Position numbers and translations under genes: made by a program. A DNA stretch of 64,000 nucleotides, from assembly GCF_025962655.1 (NCBI RefSeq), contig NZ_JAGFPE010000001.1, forward strand, positions 434,001 to 498,000, given 5' to 3'. Every line of letters begins with the position of its first letter. Position 1 is the first letter of the stretch. The notes beneath the pieces were generated by a model. That model did not search any database, had not been told where the DNA came from, and was given only the letters and a program-made list of their open reading frames with translations. Source of the stretch: Candidatus Symbiopectobacterium sp. NZEC151 (GTDB taxonomy: Bacteria > Pseudomonadota > Gammaproteobacteria > Enterobacterales > Enterobacteriaceae). Positions 54,796 through 64,000 of the stretch are shown here, in pieces.

Positions 54796-55782
54796 CTATT
54801 CCTGCAAACTTAAACGAGAGCTCAACAACTGGCTTTGAAACTGGTTCCACGGGGCCGATGCGGTGTGAATCAACTCAATCCGACTGTCCAGTGGGGGAAG
54901 CGGTTTGGTTTCAATATGCAGGTCCAATCCCTGCCGATTGATAATCAGCGTGCCTTCGGGAATGCGCATTACGCCTTTAATGCGATCGACCGGCGTCAGC
55001 CGAACCCAATCCAACAGGGCGGCAGTGGAAAACTGTGTTTCTGGCGAGAAAATCCAGCCGCAGGCAAAGTAGCCTTGCCCTTCATTGAGCGCTCGTCGCC
55101 AGGATTCTCCGCCGGGCAGGCGCAGTGCGGCCAATCCGCGTTCCGAATTATGGGCATGATGATGCGCACCATTCGGCAGTTCGCGCGTATTGCGGCGCGG
55201 TTCATCAAGCAGTGACAGTAAGATTTCGCCCTGTGCGGCGCTGACGATAGGGCGATCGCCCGCTTCGGCCTGCTGCCAACGCTGTAGCGCGGCGATGTCG
55301 TCTGCGCTGTAGGTATCTTGCTTGTTGGCAACGATAATGTCCGCTGCGGCTAACTGATCGCGAAAGTTTTCGTTTTCAGTATAACGTTTATCCTGTAACT
55401 GGCGCGCATCCAGCAGGCAGAGAGAGGCCTGCAAACTGAGCCAGGGTTGATAACTTTCCGCGGTGAGCAACGAAAGAATTTGCTTCGGGTGTCCCAATCC
55501 GGTCGGTTCGATCAACAAGCGGTGTGGCTTCTTTTGTTGCAACAGCACATTCAGGCCAATCTGCATTGGCAGACCGTTCACGCAGCACATGCAACCGCCG
55601 GGGATCTCTTTCAATACCGCGCCGCTGTCAGACAATAACGCGCCGTCGATGCCGATTTCACCAAATTCATTGACCAGTACCGCCCACACTTCGTCTTCGG
55701 GTTTTTGTGTCAGCAGGTGTCGAATGGTGGTGGTTTTACCGCTGCCCAGAAAGCCAGTGATCAGGTTTACTTTGGTCAACAC
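54796..55782 (-). CDS. yeiR: YeiR COG0523 zinc-binding GTPase
   Basis: A 328-residue CobW-type GTPase. Walker A GFLGSGKTTT (residues 10 to 19), the zinc-binding CMCC motif (GGCMCCVNG), NKQD for guanine recognition, and a His-rich loop (GAHHHAHNSERG). It probably stores or transfers zinc. Part of the lpxT-yeiR block. Confidence 0.94.
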   Translation of the reverse strand: MLTKVNLITGFLGSGKTTTIRHLLTQKPEDEVWAVLVNEFGEIGIDGALLSDSGAVLKEIPGGCMCCVNGLPMQIGLNVLLQQKKPHRLLIEPTGLGHPKQILSLLTAESYQPWLSLQASLCLLDARQLQDKRYTENENFRDQLAAADIIVANKQDTYSADDIAALQRWQQAEAGDRPIVSAAQGEILLSLLDEPRRNTRELPNGAHHHAHNSERGLAALRLPGGESWRRALNEGQGYFACGWIFSPETQFSTAALLDWVRLTPVDRIKGVMRIPEGTLIINRQGLDLHIETKPLPPLDSRIELIHTASAPWNQFQSQLLSSRLSLQE

Positions 55783-55853
55783 ATCAGACTCCGGAAATGA
55801 GAGGTGAACGGGGGGAGAGAGGCGCGCCAGCCAATGACCGGCGCGAGAGAGAC

Positions 55854-56426
55854 TTAGTCGGCGCGGCCCATATAGCGACGCTCAGCGATATGAATACGAA
55901 TGTTTTCACCCGCGCTCAGGTATTCCGGCACCTGAACCACCAGACCGGTGCTCATGGTCGCCGGTTTGTTGCGGGCGCTGGCTGAAGCCCCTTTAATGCC
56001 CGGTGCGGTTTCCACAATTTCCAAATCCACCGTTTGCGGCAGTTCCAGCGCCAGGATTTGTCCATCCCAGGTCAGCACCTGGATGCCCGGCATCCCGCCT
56101 TCCGGTATAAACAGCAGCTCGTCTTCAATTTGCTCTTTTTTGAAGATATAGGGCGTGTAATCTTCATCATCCATAAAGACGTACTCATCACCGTCCACGT
56201 AGGAGAAGGTGACAAAACGGCGTGTCAGGGTGATGGTATCGAGAATGTCGTCGCCCTTGAAACGCTCTTCAACCTTCAGGCCGGTACGTACATCGGAGAA
56301 ACGCATTTTGTATAACGTGCTGGCACCGCGAGCGCTGGGGCTTTGGATATCAACATCCTTTACCAACAGCAGCTTGCCACCGTAATTGATCACCATGCCA
56401 CGTTTGATTTCGTTAGCTCTTGCCAT
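55854..56426 (-). CDS. yeiP: YeiP elongation factor P-like protein
   Basis: A 190-residue EF-P-like protein ([20 protein letters not shown] start in pieces). It has the three beta-barrel layout with a C-terminal [12 protein letters not shown]. It lacks the Lys loop of true EF-P. The role in translation of special motifs is inferred from homology. Start at 56426. Confidence 0.95.
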   Translation of the reverse strand: MARANEIKRGMVINYGGKLLLVKDVDIQSPSARGASTLYKMRFSDVRTGLKVEERFKGDDILDTITLTRRFVTFSYVDGDEYVFMDDEDYTPYIFKKEQIEDELLFIPEGGMPGIQVLTWDGQILALELPQTVDLEIVETAPGIKGASASARNKPATMSTGLVVQVPEYLSAGENIRIHIAERRYMGRAD

Positions 56427-56557
56427 GAAAAAACCCTGTAATAAAGAAAAAGACATTTTTGTGGCGACACGTTACTCGCGCCGCTGAATTCAGGCAAGCG
56501 GCATTTTATCATCCGCTCGCGCATTCATCGCTGTCGTTCTATTTTATCGCAGGTCGG

Positions 56558-57808
56558 TCAGGCGTACACCGGCAGAGCACCTAACAGCGTAAGCAGATGT
56601 GCCACGATGTTAATGGCACCAAACGCCAGAACGATAGCCACCAGCCACATTCCACCCGGTGCTCGATAGGTCGTGCTATCAGCAGCAAAGCGCTTACGGG
56701 CGGCCACCACCATACAGGCGGGAATGATCACCGCCCACAGCGTTGCCGCCAGCCCCGCAAAACCGATGGCATGTAGAAAACCGTCCGGGTACAGCAAGGC
56801 GGCTAGCGTTGGCGGGATAAAGGTAATGCAGGCGGCCTGTGTACGGCCTCGGGGCGTATCTTCTAGCGAAAAAGAGTCGTGAATATAATCAAACAGTCCT
56901 AATGAGACGCCGAGGAACGAACTGGCCAGTGCCATATAAGAAAAGGCGTTTAGCAAAGGGATCAGATAAACACTTTGCGCGGCGTTGCCCATGTGCTCAA
57001 GCAAATTGCCGATATTGCCGCCTTCGGCAACCACCGCTTTAAACCCGTCGCGCGGAATATTGCCCTGTATGACATACTGCCACAGCAAATAGATTGCCAG
57101 TGACAGTAACGTGCCATACAACAGGCTGCGCGCCACCGTGCGGCCCTCTTTGTGATAGTACTTTACCAATCCGGGCACATTGCCATGGTAGCCAAAAGAG
57201 GCCAGCAGGTAAGGCAACGCTGCCAGTGCGTAAGGAAAGTAAGGCGCATCCGCGGGGGCGCTCATCAGCAGACGAGGATGGTTGACCTGGGTGAAAAGAT
57301 CGCTGACGGCCAACACAAAAGTAATCACCATGCCTCCAATCAGCAGGGTGCTCAGCCGGTCCACGGCGCGCGTGGAGAGCCAGACGATAAAAGCGACCAG
57401 CAGGGAAAATACCAACCCCGATGTGGCTTGCCCTACGGGAAAAACCTCTGCCAGCGTATGGGTGATGATTGAGCCACCCGCAGAAATGTAGGCATAGGTC
57501 AAGATATAAAGCACAAAAGCCACTGACAGACCGTTCAGGGTATTCCAGTGTTTCCCAAGCAGATCTTTCACCATGGTGTGAAAGCTGGCACCGGCGGGGT
57601 AATGCAGGTTGGTTTCCAGAATCATCAGCCCGGAGGCAAACATGCAAAACCAGGTGGCGACCAGCAACAGCACGGAGCCGCTAAACCAGACACCGGCGGT
57701 AACAATGGGAATGGAAAACATGCCTGCGCCCACGGCAGTGCCAGCAATGATCATGGCGCCGCCAAAGGCAGAACGAGAACGGGAAAGCGGGAAAACGTCG
57801 GCTGACAT
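56558..57808 (-). CDS. mtr: Mtr-type tryptophan permease
   Basis: A 416-residue HAAAP-family transporter of 11 helices. GGAMIIAGTAVGAGMFSIP, LNGLSVAFVLYILTYAYISA and YLLASFGYHGNVPGL match Mtr closely and TyrP less. It imports tryptophan by proton symport. The promoter carries a TrpR-like operator (57832-57849), which supports Mtr rather than TyrP. In E. coli mtr is elsewhere. Confidence 0.88.
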   Translation of the reverse strand: MSADVFPLSRSRSAFGGAMIIAGTAVGAGMFSIPIVTAGVWFSGSVLLLVATWFCMFASGLMILETNLHYPAGASFHTMVKDLLGKHWNTLNGLSVAFVLYILTYAYISAGGSIITHTLAEVFPVGQATSGLVFSLLVAFIVWLSTRAVDRLSTLLIGGMVITFVLAVSDLFTQVNHPRLLMSAPADAPYFPYALAALPYLLASFGYHGNVPGLVKYYHKEGRTVARSLLYGTLLSLAIYLLWQYVIQGNIPRDGFKAVVAEGGNIGNLLEHMGNAAQSVYLIPLLNAFSYMALASSFLGVSLGLFDYIHDSFSLEDTPRGRTQAACITFIPPTLAALLYPDGFLHAIGFAGLAATLWAVIIPACMVVAARKRFAADSTTYRAPGGMWLVAIVLAFGAINIVAHLLTLLGALPVYA

Positions 57809-57831
57809 TGCAGCTCCAGGGTAAATGTATT

Positions 57832-57849
57832 GTACTAGTTTAATGATAC
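57832..57849. promoter_or_regulatory. TrpR operator overlapping the mtr -10 box
   Basis: GTACTAGTTTAATGATAC matches the trp operator GTACTAGTTAACTAGTAC at 14 of 18 bases. On the minus strand TACAAT lies within or beside it as a -10 box. Repression by tryptophan-bound TrpR is inferred. Confidence 0.65.
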
Positions 57850-58019
57850 GAAAAACTTATGGTTAAGTAAATCGTCGATCTGCCACGCAACCGTGAATTA
57901 GCCAACGCTTATCAGGATAAACGTAAAAAAAGTGGTGAATATCTCTGTATTGGACTGGTGTTATCGAGCAAATTTGCTAGGCTGAAGCCGCCATTAAACC
58001 CGCGTTGCGAGTAAACAGG

Positions 58020-58274
58020 ATGGAATGTCGTTCAGGCTGTGGGGCCTGCTGTATCGCCCCGTCAATATCCAGTCCGCTGCCGGGAATGCCCGAGGGGAAG
58101 CCCGCCAATGTACGCTGCCTGCATCTGGACGCCGCGATGCGCTGCGGCCTGTTCGGTTCACCGCTGCGACCTGCGGTGTGTGCGACGCTGCAACCGCAGG
58201 CGGAGATGTGTATGACAAACCGTGATGATGCACTGACTTATCTGATCGATTTGGATAGGGCGACAGCGCCCTGA
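58020..58274 (+). CDS. yeiW: YeiW family Cys-rich protein
   Basis: An 84-residue YkgJ/YeiW-type protein with [16 protein letters not shown] at the start, then VRCLHLD and [14 protein letters not shown]. The Cys cluster probably binds zinc or an iron-sulfur centre. The ATG at 58020 was chosen; an in-frame TTG lies upstream. Confidence 0.9.
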   Translation: MECRSGCGACCIAPSISSPLPGMPEGKPANVRCLHLDAAMRCGLFGSPLRPAVCATLQPQAEMCMTNRDDALTYLIDLDRATAP

Positions 58275-58328
58275 AACGAATAAACGTGGTAAGTGAAGTC
58301 TGAAGTGATCTGCCATTGCCGGTGTTAA

Positions 58329-58363
58329 CAATGCCGAGTAAAAAACCGTTTTACTCGGCATTG
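58329..58363. terminator. Bidirectional terminator between yeiW and the M66 protease
   Basis: CAATGCCGAGTAAAA and its exact complement TTTTACTCGGCATTG around AACCG. A 15-bp stem with T or A tracts inside serves both convergent genes. Confidence 0.7.
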
Positions 58364-58385
58364 ATGCTACAGCATACGATGTGCG

Positions 58386-60980
58386 CTATGCGCCATTGAC
58401 GGTATATTGCAAGGATGAACTGACCGGCTCAATTTTTTTGGTAAGGATTTTAACTCCATTGCGCACCAGCGATACTGCGCGAGGCGTATTGGTTTCTGGA
58501 ATATTGATGTGAAATTTATTCATTATATTGCTTTCAATTCTTGAATTATGAAGCCGGAAACGTAAAGTCTGATTGCTTGATTCTACCCATAGTTGCCAAT
58601 CTGCTGACGGTGATACCTCTTGGTTATCATTGTAGATATAGCCATATGCGCCATGTAGTGCAGGATAAATGTAGGGTTGTAAGATCCCTTGAGGATCGTA
58701 ATAACCAATTAACGTTGTTACCGGAACGCCAAAGGCATAGGGCGCGCGCTCAACTGACAAATCAACCAGCTCGGGTTTCTGAATCCAGCTATTGCCATTA
58801 GAGATATAGTAAAGCGTATCTCCACCATTAACGACCCTACGCAGCCCATTAATAAGTAGTTCAGTACTTGACGTTGCAACATGTTTAATAATAATGACTT
58901 TTCTATTGTTATCCGGCGAACTGGGCGGAACGGAGATTGTGGGTGTCCAGTGTCCATCCCATATTCCAATATCGACAACGGTATAATCAGCGATATAGGA
59001 TTGTAGATTAAGTGCTTCGTTATTTACCATGGGAACAGTAATTCTGAATTGGCTCTGATTCAGCAGAATTATTTCATTCCACAGGGTGCCATCGGATTTA
59101 TAACTGGCCTGAAATCCTCTATGAATCTCGATAGGAGGAGCCTGATTTATATGCAGATAGCTGACGAATCCAGCGTCGTCATCAATGGTTATGACTCGCC
59201 CGGCATTGTTTAAATGCGCGATGGGAATGTGGATGTCTCTTGTCCAGTCACCATCGCGTAACACGATTGCCAGAACTGCATTGTTGGATAAAAATGCCGC
59301 TAAGGTGGGCGCACTTAAATCCGTATTAGGTGCGGTAAATGGCTTATCAATATCCACCCTATGAATATGCGGCACCATCGTTCTGGTGGTTGGATCCCAC
59401 ATGCGAAAGCCGCTAGGTGAGGTGCTGGAGAAAACCATTTTACTTTCGAGAAAAGTTTGAACAAGCTTTGCGGTATACGGTGTGTGCAGGGTAAAACTGT
59501 TAAATGGACTCATCGGTTCCCCATTTGCCATCGGATCAAAACCAAATGAGTGCCCGTAAAAGGGGAGCTGGCAAGTACCCTCAACACAAGACTGCGCATT
59601 ATCTACCTGTGCTCTAAAGTTTGGCAGGAAAATATCATAACCGGCATCCCACCCCCATGTTGAATTAATGGTATTGGCTGGACGATGTACAGAACCATCA
59701 AACCCACCGGGGAAGTGTGACAAATCATAGGCATGTCCTACTTCATGACTGAATTCATTACCGACAGATTCATCCAGTGTTGCCATCCCTGAGCCACCTG
59801 AACCGCCGTGGATTTGTACCCCATTTTCATATTTACCCACGCTATTATGTACCGTGATTTGAGCTGAGTTGACAAAGTGCCAGTGGCCTGAGCCCTCCGA
59901 ACTATTCAGACCATAATTGGCAAAGTTTATTCCTAGGGATATTAATCCTTTACCAATGTCTTCACGTAAAACACCATTATGCCAATCCCCCATGCCTGGT
60001 GCGCGGTCAGTATAAAAGTTTCCGTTTGGTAGCATAACTTCGGTTAGATGCACCGCTTGATATGCGCTAACGACCATCCGCGAAACGGGAACAGTTTGGA
60101 AATACTCGCGATGAAATTCCGGTGATTCGGTAAAGGTAAACTCATTACGCGGTGGTGTGAGCATGCCAATATCAATGGTATTTAGCAGTAGCTGTGTGGG
60201 TGCGCCGACAGGGATATTTTGCAAATCTCCCGTTAAATTGCCGCTAGTAAAGGTCATGGATACGCCAGGTTTAATCCATTGTGGTGGAAGCGTAACACTC
60301 CAGGTATGCTGCGCATAAAGAATATTTTCATTGTACAGTGCATTCTCTCTCAACCACCGGCTTTCAAAAAAAATAAATTTTTCTTCATTGCCGGTAAAAA
60401 TAAAAGTGCTTGTGCCATTATAATAAACGGTGGTGGTTTGACCCGCAGTGGAATTAATGATGATCATGTTTCCGTAATTGGTATTTCGGGGTAGGTAGAT
60501 GTTGTTAACCCATAACCCATCGGCAATGCGGATCCTTACTGATACATATTGTTGTAGCAGACTACTAAGATGGCTTGCCGTGGGATCGTTAAGGGTAAGG
60601 AGTTCTTCTTTAGTGTTGATAATGTGGTGAGATCCAGTAGGTGGTGTAAACGAGAGGCCTGAGGGCGTTGGCCTTGGTAAACTATCAGGTGGGTTTAATG
60701 ATAATGGGCCTAACGTAGAGCCACTTGAATCTTTAACAGTAACGCTCAGATTGTTAACAATAACAGCGGGTCTGACCATTAACAATGTTCTGCGATTTTC
60801 CACCAGAGTGGGTTGTGTATCATCAGGGCGTGGAGTAGCAGGGATTATTTGACTTTGTGCGAAATGAACATTCGCTTGTAATGAGCCGGTTAAATCATTG
60901 ATGCCTTCGTTAGTATTGAAAACTAACGTGTCAGCATTGAAGGGTGACGGAGGGCATGGATGGTGATGATTATTGTTCAT
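58386..60980 (-). CDS. M66 (StcE/dictomallein-type) zinc metalloprotease
   Basis: An 864-residue protein. The M66 active site HEVGHAYDLSH is at residues 412 to 422, followed by NTINSTWGWDAGYD and an FYGHSFGFDPMANGEPMS segment. Relatives (StcE, dictomallein) cut heavily glycosylated mucins. The N-terminus is His/Asn/Pro-rich and has no visible signal peptide. The C-terminal third has three similar beta repeats around ADGDW and GIWDGHWTP. Lower GC than neighbours and absence from E. coli suggest acquisition. Confidence 0.87.
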   Translation of the reverse strand: MNNNHHHPCPPSPFNADTLVFNTNEGINDLTGSLQANVHFAQSQIIPATPRPDDTQPTLVENRRTLLMVRPAVIVNNLSVTVKDSSGSTLGPLSLNPPDSLPRPTPSGLSFTPPTGSHHIINTKEELLTLNDPTASHLSSLLQQYVSVRIRIADGLWVNNIYLPRNTNYGNMIIINSTAGQTTTVYYNGTSTFIFTGNEEKFIFFESRWLRENALYNENILYAQHTWSVTLPPQWIKPGVSMTFTSGNLTGDLQNIPVGAPTQLLLNTIDIGMLTPPRNEFTFTESPEFHREYFQTVPVSRMVVSAYQAVHLTEVMLPNGNFYTDRAPGMGDWHNGVLREDIGKGLISLGINFANYGLNSSEGSGHWHFVNSAQITVHNSVGKYENGVQIHGGSGGSGMATLDESVGNEFSHEVGHAYDLSHFPGGFDGSVHRPANTINSTWGWDAGYDIFLPNFRAQVDNAQSCVEGTCQLPFYGHSFGFDPMANGEPMSPFNSFTLHTPYTAKLVQTFLESKMVFSSTSPSGFRMWDPTTRTMVPHIHRVDIDKPFTAPNTDLSAPTLAAFLSNNAVLAIVLRDGDWTRDIHIPIAHLNNAGRVITIDDDAGFVSYLHINQAPPIEIHRGFQASYKSDGTLWNEIILLNQSQFRITVPMVNNEALNLQSYIADYTVVDIGIWDGHWTPTISVPPSSPDNNRKVIIIKHVATSSTELLINGLRRVVNGGDTLYYISNGNSWIQKPELVDLSVERAPYAFGVPVTTLIGYYDPQGILQPYIYPALHGAYGYIYNDNQEVSPSADWQLWVESSNQTLRFRLHNSRIESNIMNKFHINIPETNTPRAVSLVRNGVKILTKKIEPVSSSLQYTVNGA

Positions 60981-61210
60981 ATAAAACCTTTTTGTGAGTC
61001 ATCGCCGCATAACATTCATTATGCAGGTTAATTAATTTTGACCAACGCTTAGCAAGGTATATATTAGGTGTGTGATAAAAGCGGTTTTCGGGTTTTACAG
61101 ATTCCATTTTTCCCGTAAATATTTACTTTTTTATTTTAGTTGATATAAGAAACTGCATTATGGCTTGTATGAAAATAAGAGATTGCTTACAGCTGTTGTA
61201 AATATAATAA

Positions 61211-61237
61211 AATTCGCAGGATGTTATCCTGCGAATT
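61211..61237 (-). terminator. setB terminator
   Basis: AATTCGCAGGAT and ATCCTGCGAATT are exact complements around GTT; a T/A-rich run follows on the minus strand. It separates setB from the protease gene. Confidence 0.75.
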
Positions 61238-61273
61238 ATTATTGATTGAATTATGACGGTATTTTAAAGGCGA

Positions 61274-62452
61274 CTATACATCCTTTATTTTCCACATACA
61301 GTAACCCGCCCCGACGCTCATTAACAGGGAGATAAAAAACACGGCGTGATACCCCCAGAATTGTGCCACGATGCCTGCCAGCGACCCGGAAATGATCCAA
61401 CCCACGCGGGTGGTGTTGGTAAACAGCGTTGTAGCGGTGCCCGCTTGTCCTGGCATTAAATCCTGAAAATAGAGCATGCCAATACCGGCCAAAATACCGA
61501 TGAAAACAGCGTTCAGCAGCTGTAATGCTAACAGCGCCCACTCTGTGCTGAACAGCACCAGTCCGACATAAAAAAGCAGTCCTGCGCCAACGGCAATACG
61601 CATCAAAAAGCGTTTGCCAACGCGTTTTGCCACATAGCCCGCAATCAACATAACAGGAATTTCCAGCCCTGCTGCGGTGCCCATCATGATCCCGGCCAGC
61701 TTCTCAGACAGCCCCAGGGCGTTGACCACATAGAGCGGCATGGAAATCAGGTAAACCCCGTTACACGTCCACATGGCGGTACAGGCGAAAAAAAGCAGCA
61801 GCGTGTCGTGCCGGTTTTGACGTGGCGATGCCAGCGTAGTATCGGTTTTCAATGCGGATTTCGGCATTGAAGGGAGCAGAAAGGTCACCAGCGCGCCGCA
61901 CAACAAAAAGACAACCGCTGCGCTGAGGTACATCACCGGGAAGCCAAAACCCAGCGCCAGAGCAAACGCCACCGGCGGGCCAATCACCCAGGACAGGGAG
62001 ATCTGGGCACGCATCACTGAGCTGAACATCGCCGCTTCACGCCCCGTGCGATCGGCATGCTCGCGCGCCAGCGCGAACAGCTGTGGGTTAGCGGTCGAAC
62101 CAAAGCTTGAGAGAATGACGCCGACAATCAGCAAGATAAAGTAATTGCGGTTCCAGGCGTACAGCACACATCCCAACGCACCCAGTATGCAACAGTGCAG
62201 AATCAGCCGTTTACGATCGCCTTGCTTGTCGGAGCGCGTTGCCAGCATTTGGCTCACGACAATGCCGATAACGGCACTGCCCGTGTAGTAGAGCCCCACC
62301 ATCAGCGGGTTTACCTTCACTTCGGTCGAAAGGAACAGGCTCAACGTCGGCAATTGCAATGCCCCGGCAATACCGGTCAGGAAAGCAATAACCAGGAACG
62401 CAGAGGATGTCAGATCGGGCTGACGCCGCAGTACGGAGTTCAATATAGACAT
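61274..62452 (-). CDS. setB: SetB-type sugar efflux transporter
   Basis: A 392-residue 12-helix MFS transporter of the SET family. FLTGIAGALQLPTLSLFLSTEV, IVVSQMLATRSDKQGDRKRL (motif A) and QLLNAVFIGILAGIGMLYFQD are family features. It exports lactose, glucose or IPTG in E. coli. Adjacent to fruB as in E. coli. Start at 62452 chosen over a long upstream extension. Confidence 0.93.
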   Translation of the reverse strand: MSILNSVLRRQPDLTSSAFLVIAFLTGIAGALQLPTLSLFLSTEVKVNPLMVGLYYTGSAVIGIVVSQMLATRSDKQGDRKRLILHCCILGALGCVLYAWNRNYFILLIVGVILSSFGSTANPQLFALAREHADRTGREAAMFSSVMRAQISLSWVIGPPVAFALALGFGFPVMYLSAAVVFLLCGALVTFLLPSMPKSALKTDTTLASPRQNRHDTLLLFFACTAMWTCNGVYLISMPLYVVNALGLSEKLAGIMMGTAAGLEIPVMLIAGYVAKRVGKRFLMRIAVGAGLLFYVGLVLFSTEWALLALQLLNAVFIGILAGIGMLYFQDLMPGQAGTATTLFTNTTRVGWIISGSLAGIVAQFWGYHAVFFISLLMSVGAGYCMWKIKDV

Positions 62453-62771
62453 AATTAACAATCTAGGGCAGTGCGTTTGTGAGTCAGAAAACGTATGGAA
62501 GATACGCGCGTGCAAAAAACGTGCAAGATGAGAGTCAGTGCCGTTTGAGTCAGAAAATGCAGGCTGTAATCACACAGCGCGCGTATTCTACGCGAGCATT
62601 GCGCATTCTGAAAAGATGTTTCATCTTTTTTGCTTCAGCAGGCCTTCAGCTAGTATGGTTTTTCACTATCAATTCAGCATGCTGAATAACTAAAATGTGC
62701 GTGATGTCAAAAATCCATCACATGAATGCCGTGGAATATTTGCATAAAAGCAACATTAGGCACAGACTCAG

Positions 62772-62783
62772 TGAAACGTTTCA
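62772..62783. promoter_or_regulatory. Cra (FruR) operator 1
   Basis: TGAAACGTTTCA, a perfect 12-base palindrome matching the Cra consensus TGAAWCGNTTCA. It lies upstream of fruB. Confidence 0.85.
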
Positions 62784-62839
62784 GTCATCCTTTTTTTGCA
62801 TTGCTTGCCATTTGTGGCCTTATATCTTCATTTGTTTGC

Positions 62840-62851
62840 TGAAACGATTCA
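62840..62851. promoter_or_regulatory. Cra (FruR) operator 2
   Basis: TGAAACGATTCA, one change from operator 1, 22 bases before the fruB start. E. coli fruB also has two Cra sites. Confidence 0.85.
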
Positions 62852-62872
62852 ACAAAAGCGGAGAGGAGCGTC

Positions 62873-64000
62873 ATGTTCCAGTTATCACAGCAAGATATTC
62901 ATATGGGGGCGACTGCTGGTAATAAGCAGGACGCTATCCAGCAAGTGGCGGCCGCGCTGGCTGCTGCCGGGTGTGTCAGCCCGGCGTATGTCGATGGCAT
63001 GTTGCAGCGTGAACTGCAAACGTCGACCTATTTAGGCAACGGTATTGCTATCCCACACGGCACAACCGATACGCGCGATCTGGTGTTGAAAACCGGCGTT
63101 CAGGTGTTTCAATTTCCGCAGGGGATTGCCTGGGGAGAGGAAACCGCCTATGTGGTGCTGGGTATCGCTGCGCGTTCTGATGAACACCTGGCGTTATTGC
63201 GTCAGCTAACCCACGTGTTAAGCGATGAAAACGTTGCAGAGCGTATGGCAAAAACGGCGTCAGCAGAAGAGTTGCGCAGTTTGCTGATGGGTGAGCAGCA
63301 GGGCGCGGATTTCCGTTTTGATACCTCGTTGATTACGTTGGACGTCGCAACTGACAGCCTGCTGACGCTACAGGCGCTGAACGCGGGCCGCTTGCAGCAG
63401 ATCGGTGCCGTCGATGCCGGGTTTGTCAGCGCGGTCGTCAGCCAGAAGCCGCTGTATCTGGGTCAAGGGGTGTGGTTGAGCGATAACCCACAGGGCAATC
63501 TGGCGAGTGCTGTCACCGTAAGCCGCCCGACCGCTGCGTTTACCGCACATGATGAGCCGGTGGCGCTGTTAATTACGGTTGCCGCCGCAGATGAACAAGC
63601 GTTGGCCCCGATTGATTATTTAAGCAACCTGCTGATTGCGCAGAAAGCTGAACGCTTGCTGAAGGCCGATGCTGCCACGCTGCTGGCATTGCTGACCAGC
63701 GACGTACCGGAAGACAACGACGTGCTGACCGCAGATTACACCATCCGTAACGAGCACGGACTGCACGCACGTCCGGGTACCATGCTGGTGAATGTTATCA
63801 AGCAGTTCACCAGTGAGATCACGGTGACCAACCTTGACGGTACGGGTAAACCGGCCAATGGCCGCAGCCTGATGAAGGTGGTGGCGCTGGGCGTTAAAAA
63901 GGGCCATAAGCTGCGCTTTACCGCAGCGGGCAGCGATGCTGAACAGGCGTTGGTTGCGATTGGCGAAGCGATTAATTCTGGATTAGGAGAGGGCGCAGCA
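62873..64000 (+). CDS. fruB: FruB fructose PTS EIIA-HPr (stop codon beyond window)
   Basis: A 376-residue fusion, complete except for the stop codon. The EIIA His62 is in GIAIPHGT and the HPr active His298 is in [12 protein letters not shown]. It carries phosphate from EI to FruA for fructose import, giving fructose-1-phosphate. A GGAG ribosome-binding site precedes the ATG. Two Cra operators control it; fructose-1-phosphate would relieve repression. Confidence 0.96.
   Translation, partial: MFQLSQQDIHMGATAGNKQDAIQQVAAALAAAGCVSPAYVDGMLQRELQTSTYLGNGIAIPHGTTDTRDLVLKTGVQVFQFPQGIAWGEETAYVVLGIAARSDEHLALLRQLTHVLSDENVAERMAKTASAEELRSLLMGEQQGADFRFDTSLITLDVATDSLLTLQALNAGRLQQIGAVDAGFVSAVVSQKPLYLGQGVWLSDNPQGNLASAVTVSRPTAAFTAHDEPVALLITVAAADEQALAPIDYLSNLLIAQKAERLLKADAATLLALLTSDVPEDNDVLTADYTIRNEHGLHARPGTMLVNVIKQFTSEITVTNLDGTGKPANGRSLMKVVALGVKKGHKLRFTAAGSDAEQALVAIGEAINSGLGEGAA

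Overview
This window is a piece of an enterobacterial (order Enterobacterales) chromosome in two blocks. Positions 1 to about 38,205 are most of a lambda-type prophage, cut off at the left inside its integrase gene. Positions 38,206 to 64,000 are conserved host chromosome in the order proL - yejM - yejL - yejK - rplY - yejH(radD) - rsuA - bcr - yejG - yejFEBA - mepS - lpxT - yeiR - yeiP - mtr-type permease - yeiW - M66 metalloprotease - setB - fruB. The order matches the E. coli proL-to-fru segment. The mtr-type permease and the M66 protease between yeiW and setB are insertions relative to E. coli, which suggests a non-Escherichia member such as the Yersiniaceae or Pectobacteriaceae; the genus cannot be fixed from the sequence alone.

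The prophage sits against the 3' end of the proline tRNA gene proL. Its leftward arm (minus strand) carries int, xis, small unknown genes, a methyltransferase, a ParB-like protein, a YfdP/YfdQ/YfdR-like set with an LPEGL-repeat protein, and small accessory ORFs. The immunity region spans about 7,080 to 8,830: a leftward promoter with two 17-bp operators, a terminator, two genes in the position lambda uses for rexB-rexA, a short CI-like repressor without a peptidase domain, a mirror-image rightward promoter and operator, and a Cro-like gene. The rightward arm continues with a YmfL/CII-like regulator, a replication protein carrying seven 15-bp iterons, a PerC-like gene, adenine and cytosine DNA methyltransferases, an HNH nuclease, RusA, a DUF968 protein and antiterminator Q.

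After a Q-type late region come the pinholin, a SAR endolysin and the Rz/Rz1 spanins, then a lambda-like cos site and the packaging and head genes (TerS, TerL, gpW, portal, a ClpP-protease/major-capsid fusion, a DUF2190 protein). The tail genes follow (Z, U, V with an Ig-like domain, G and GT by -1 frameshift, tape measure, a moron lipoprotein, minor tail proteins, an NlpC/P60 protein, a J-like protein, and a tail spike). The prophage therefore looks structurally complete apart from the part of int and attL beyond the left edge.

The host block holds envelope and translation functions: YejM (LPS control), YejK, ribosomal L25, the RadD helicase, RsuA, a Bcr efflux pump, the microcin C-type oligopeptide importer YejABEF, the MepS murein endopeptidase, LpxT, a zinc GTPase, an EF-P-like factor, and the start of the fructose PTS operon with two Cra operators. 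The most interesting items are the rex-position operon of unknown genes, a conserved-looking zinc-knuckle ORF without a standard start codon, a small ORF with an internal hairpin directly upstream of yejG, and a StcE/dictomallein-type M66 protease that looks horizontally acquired.
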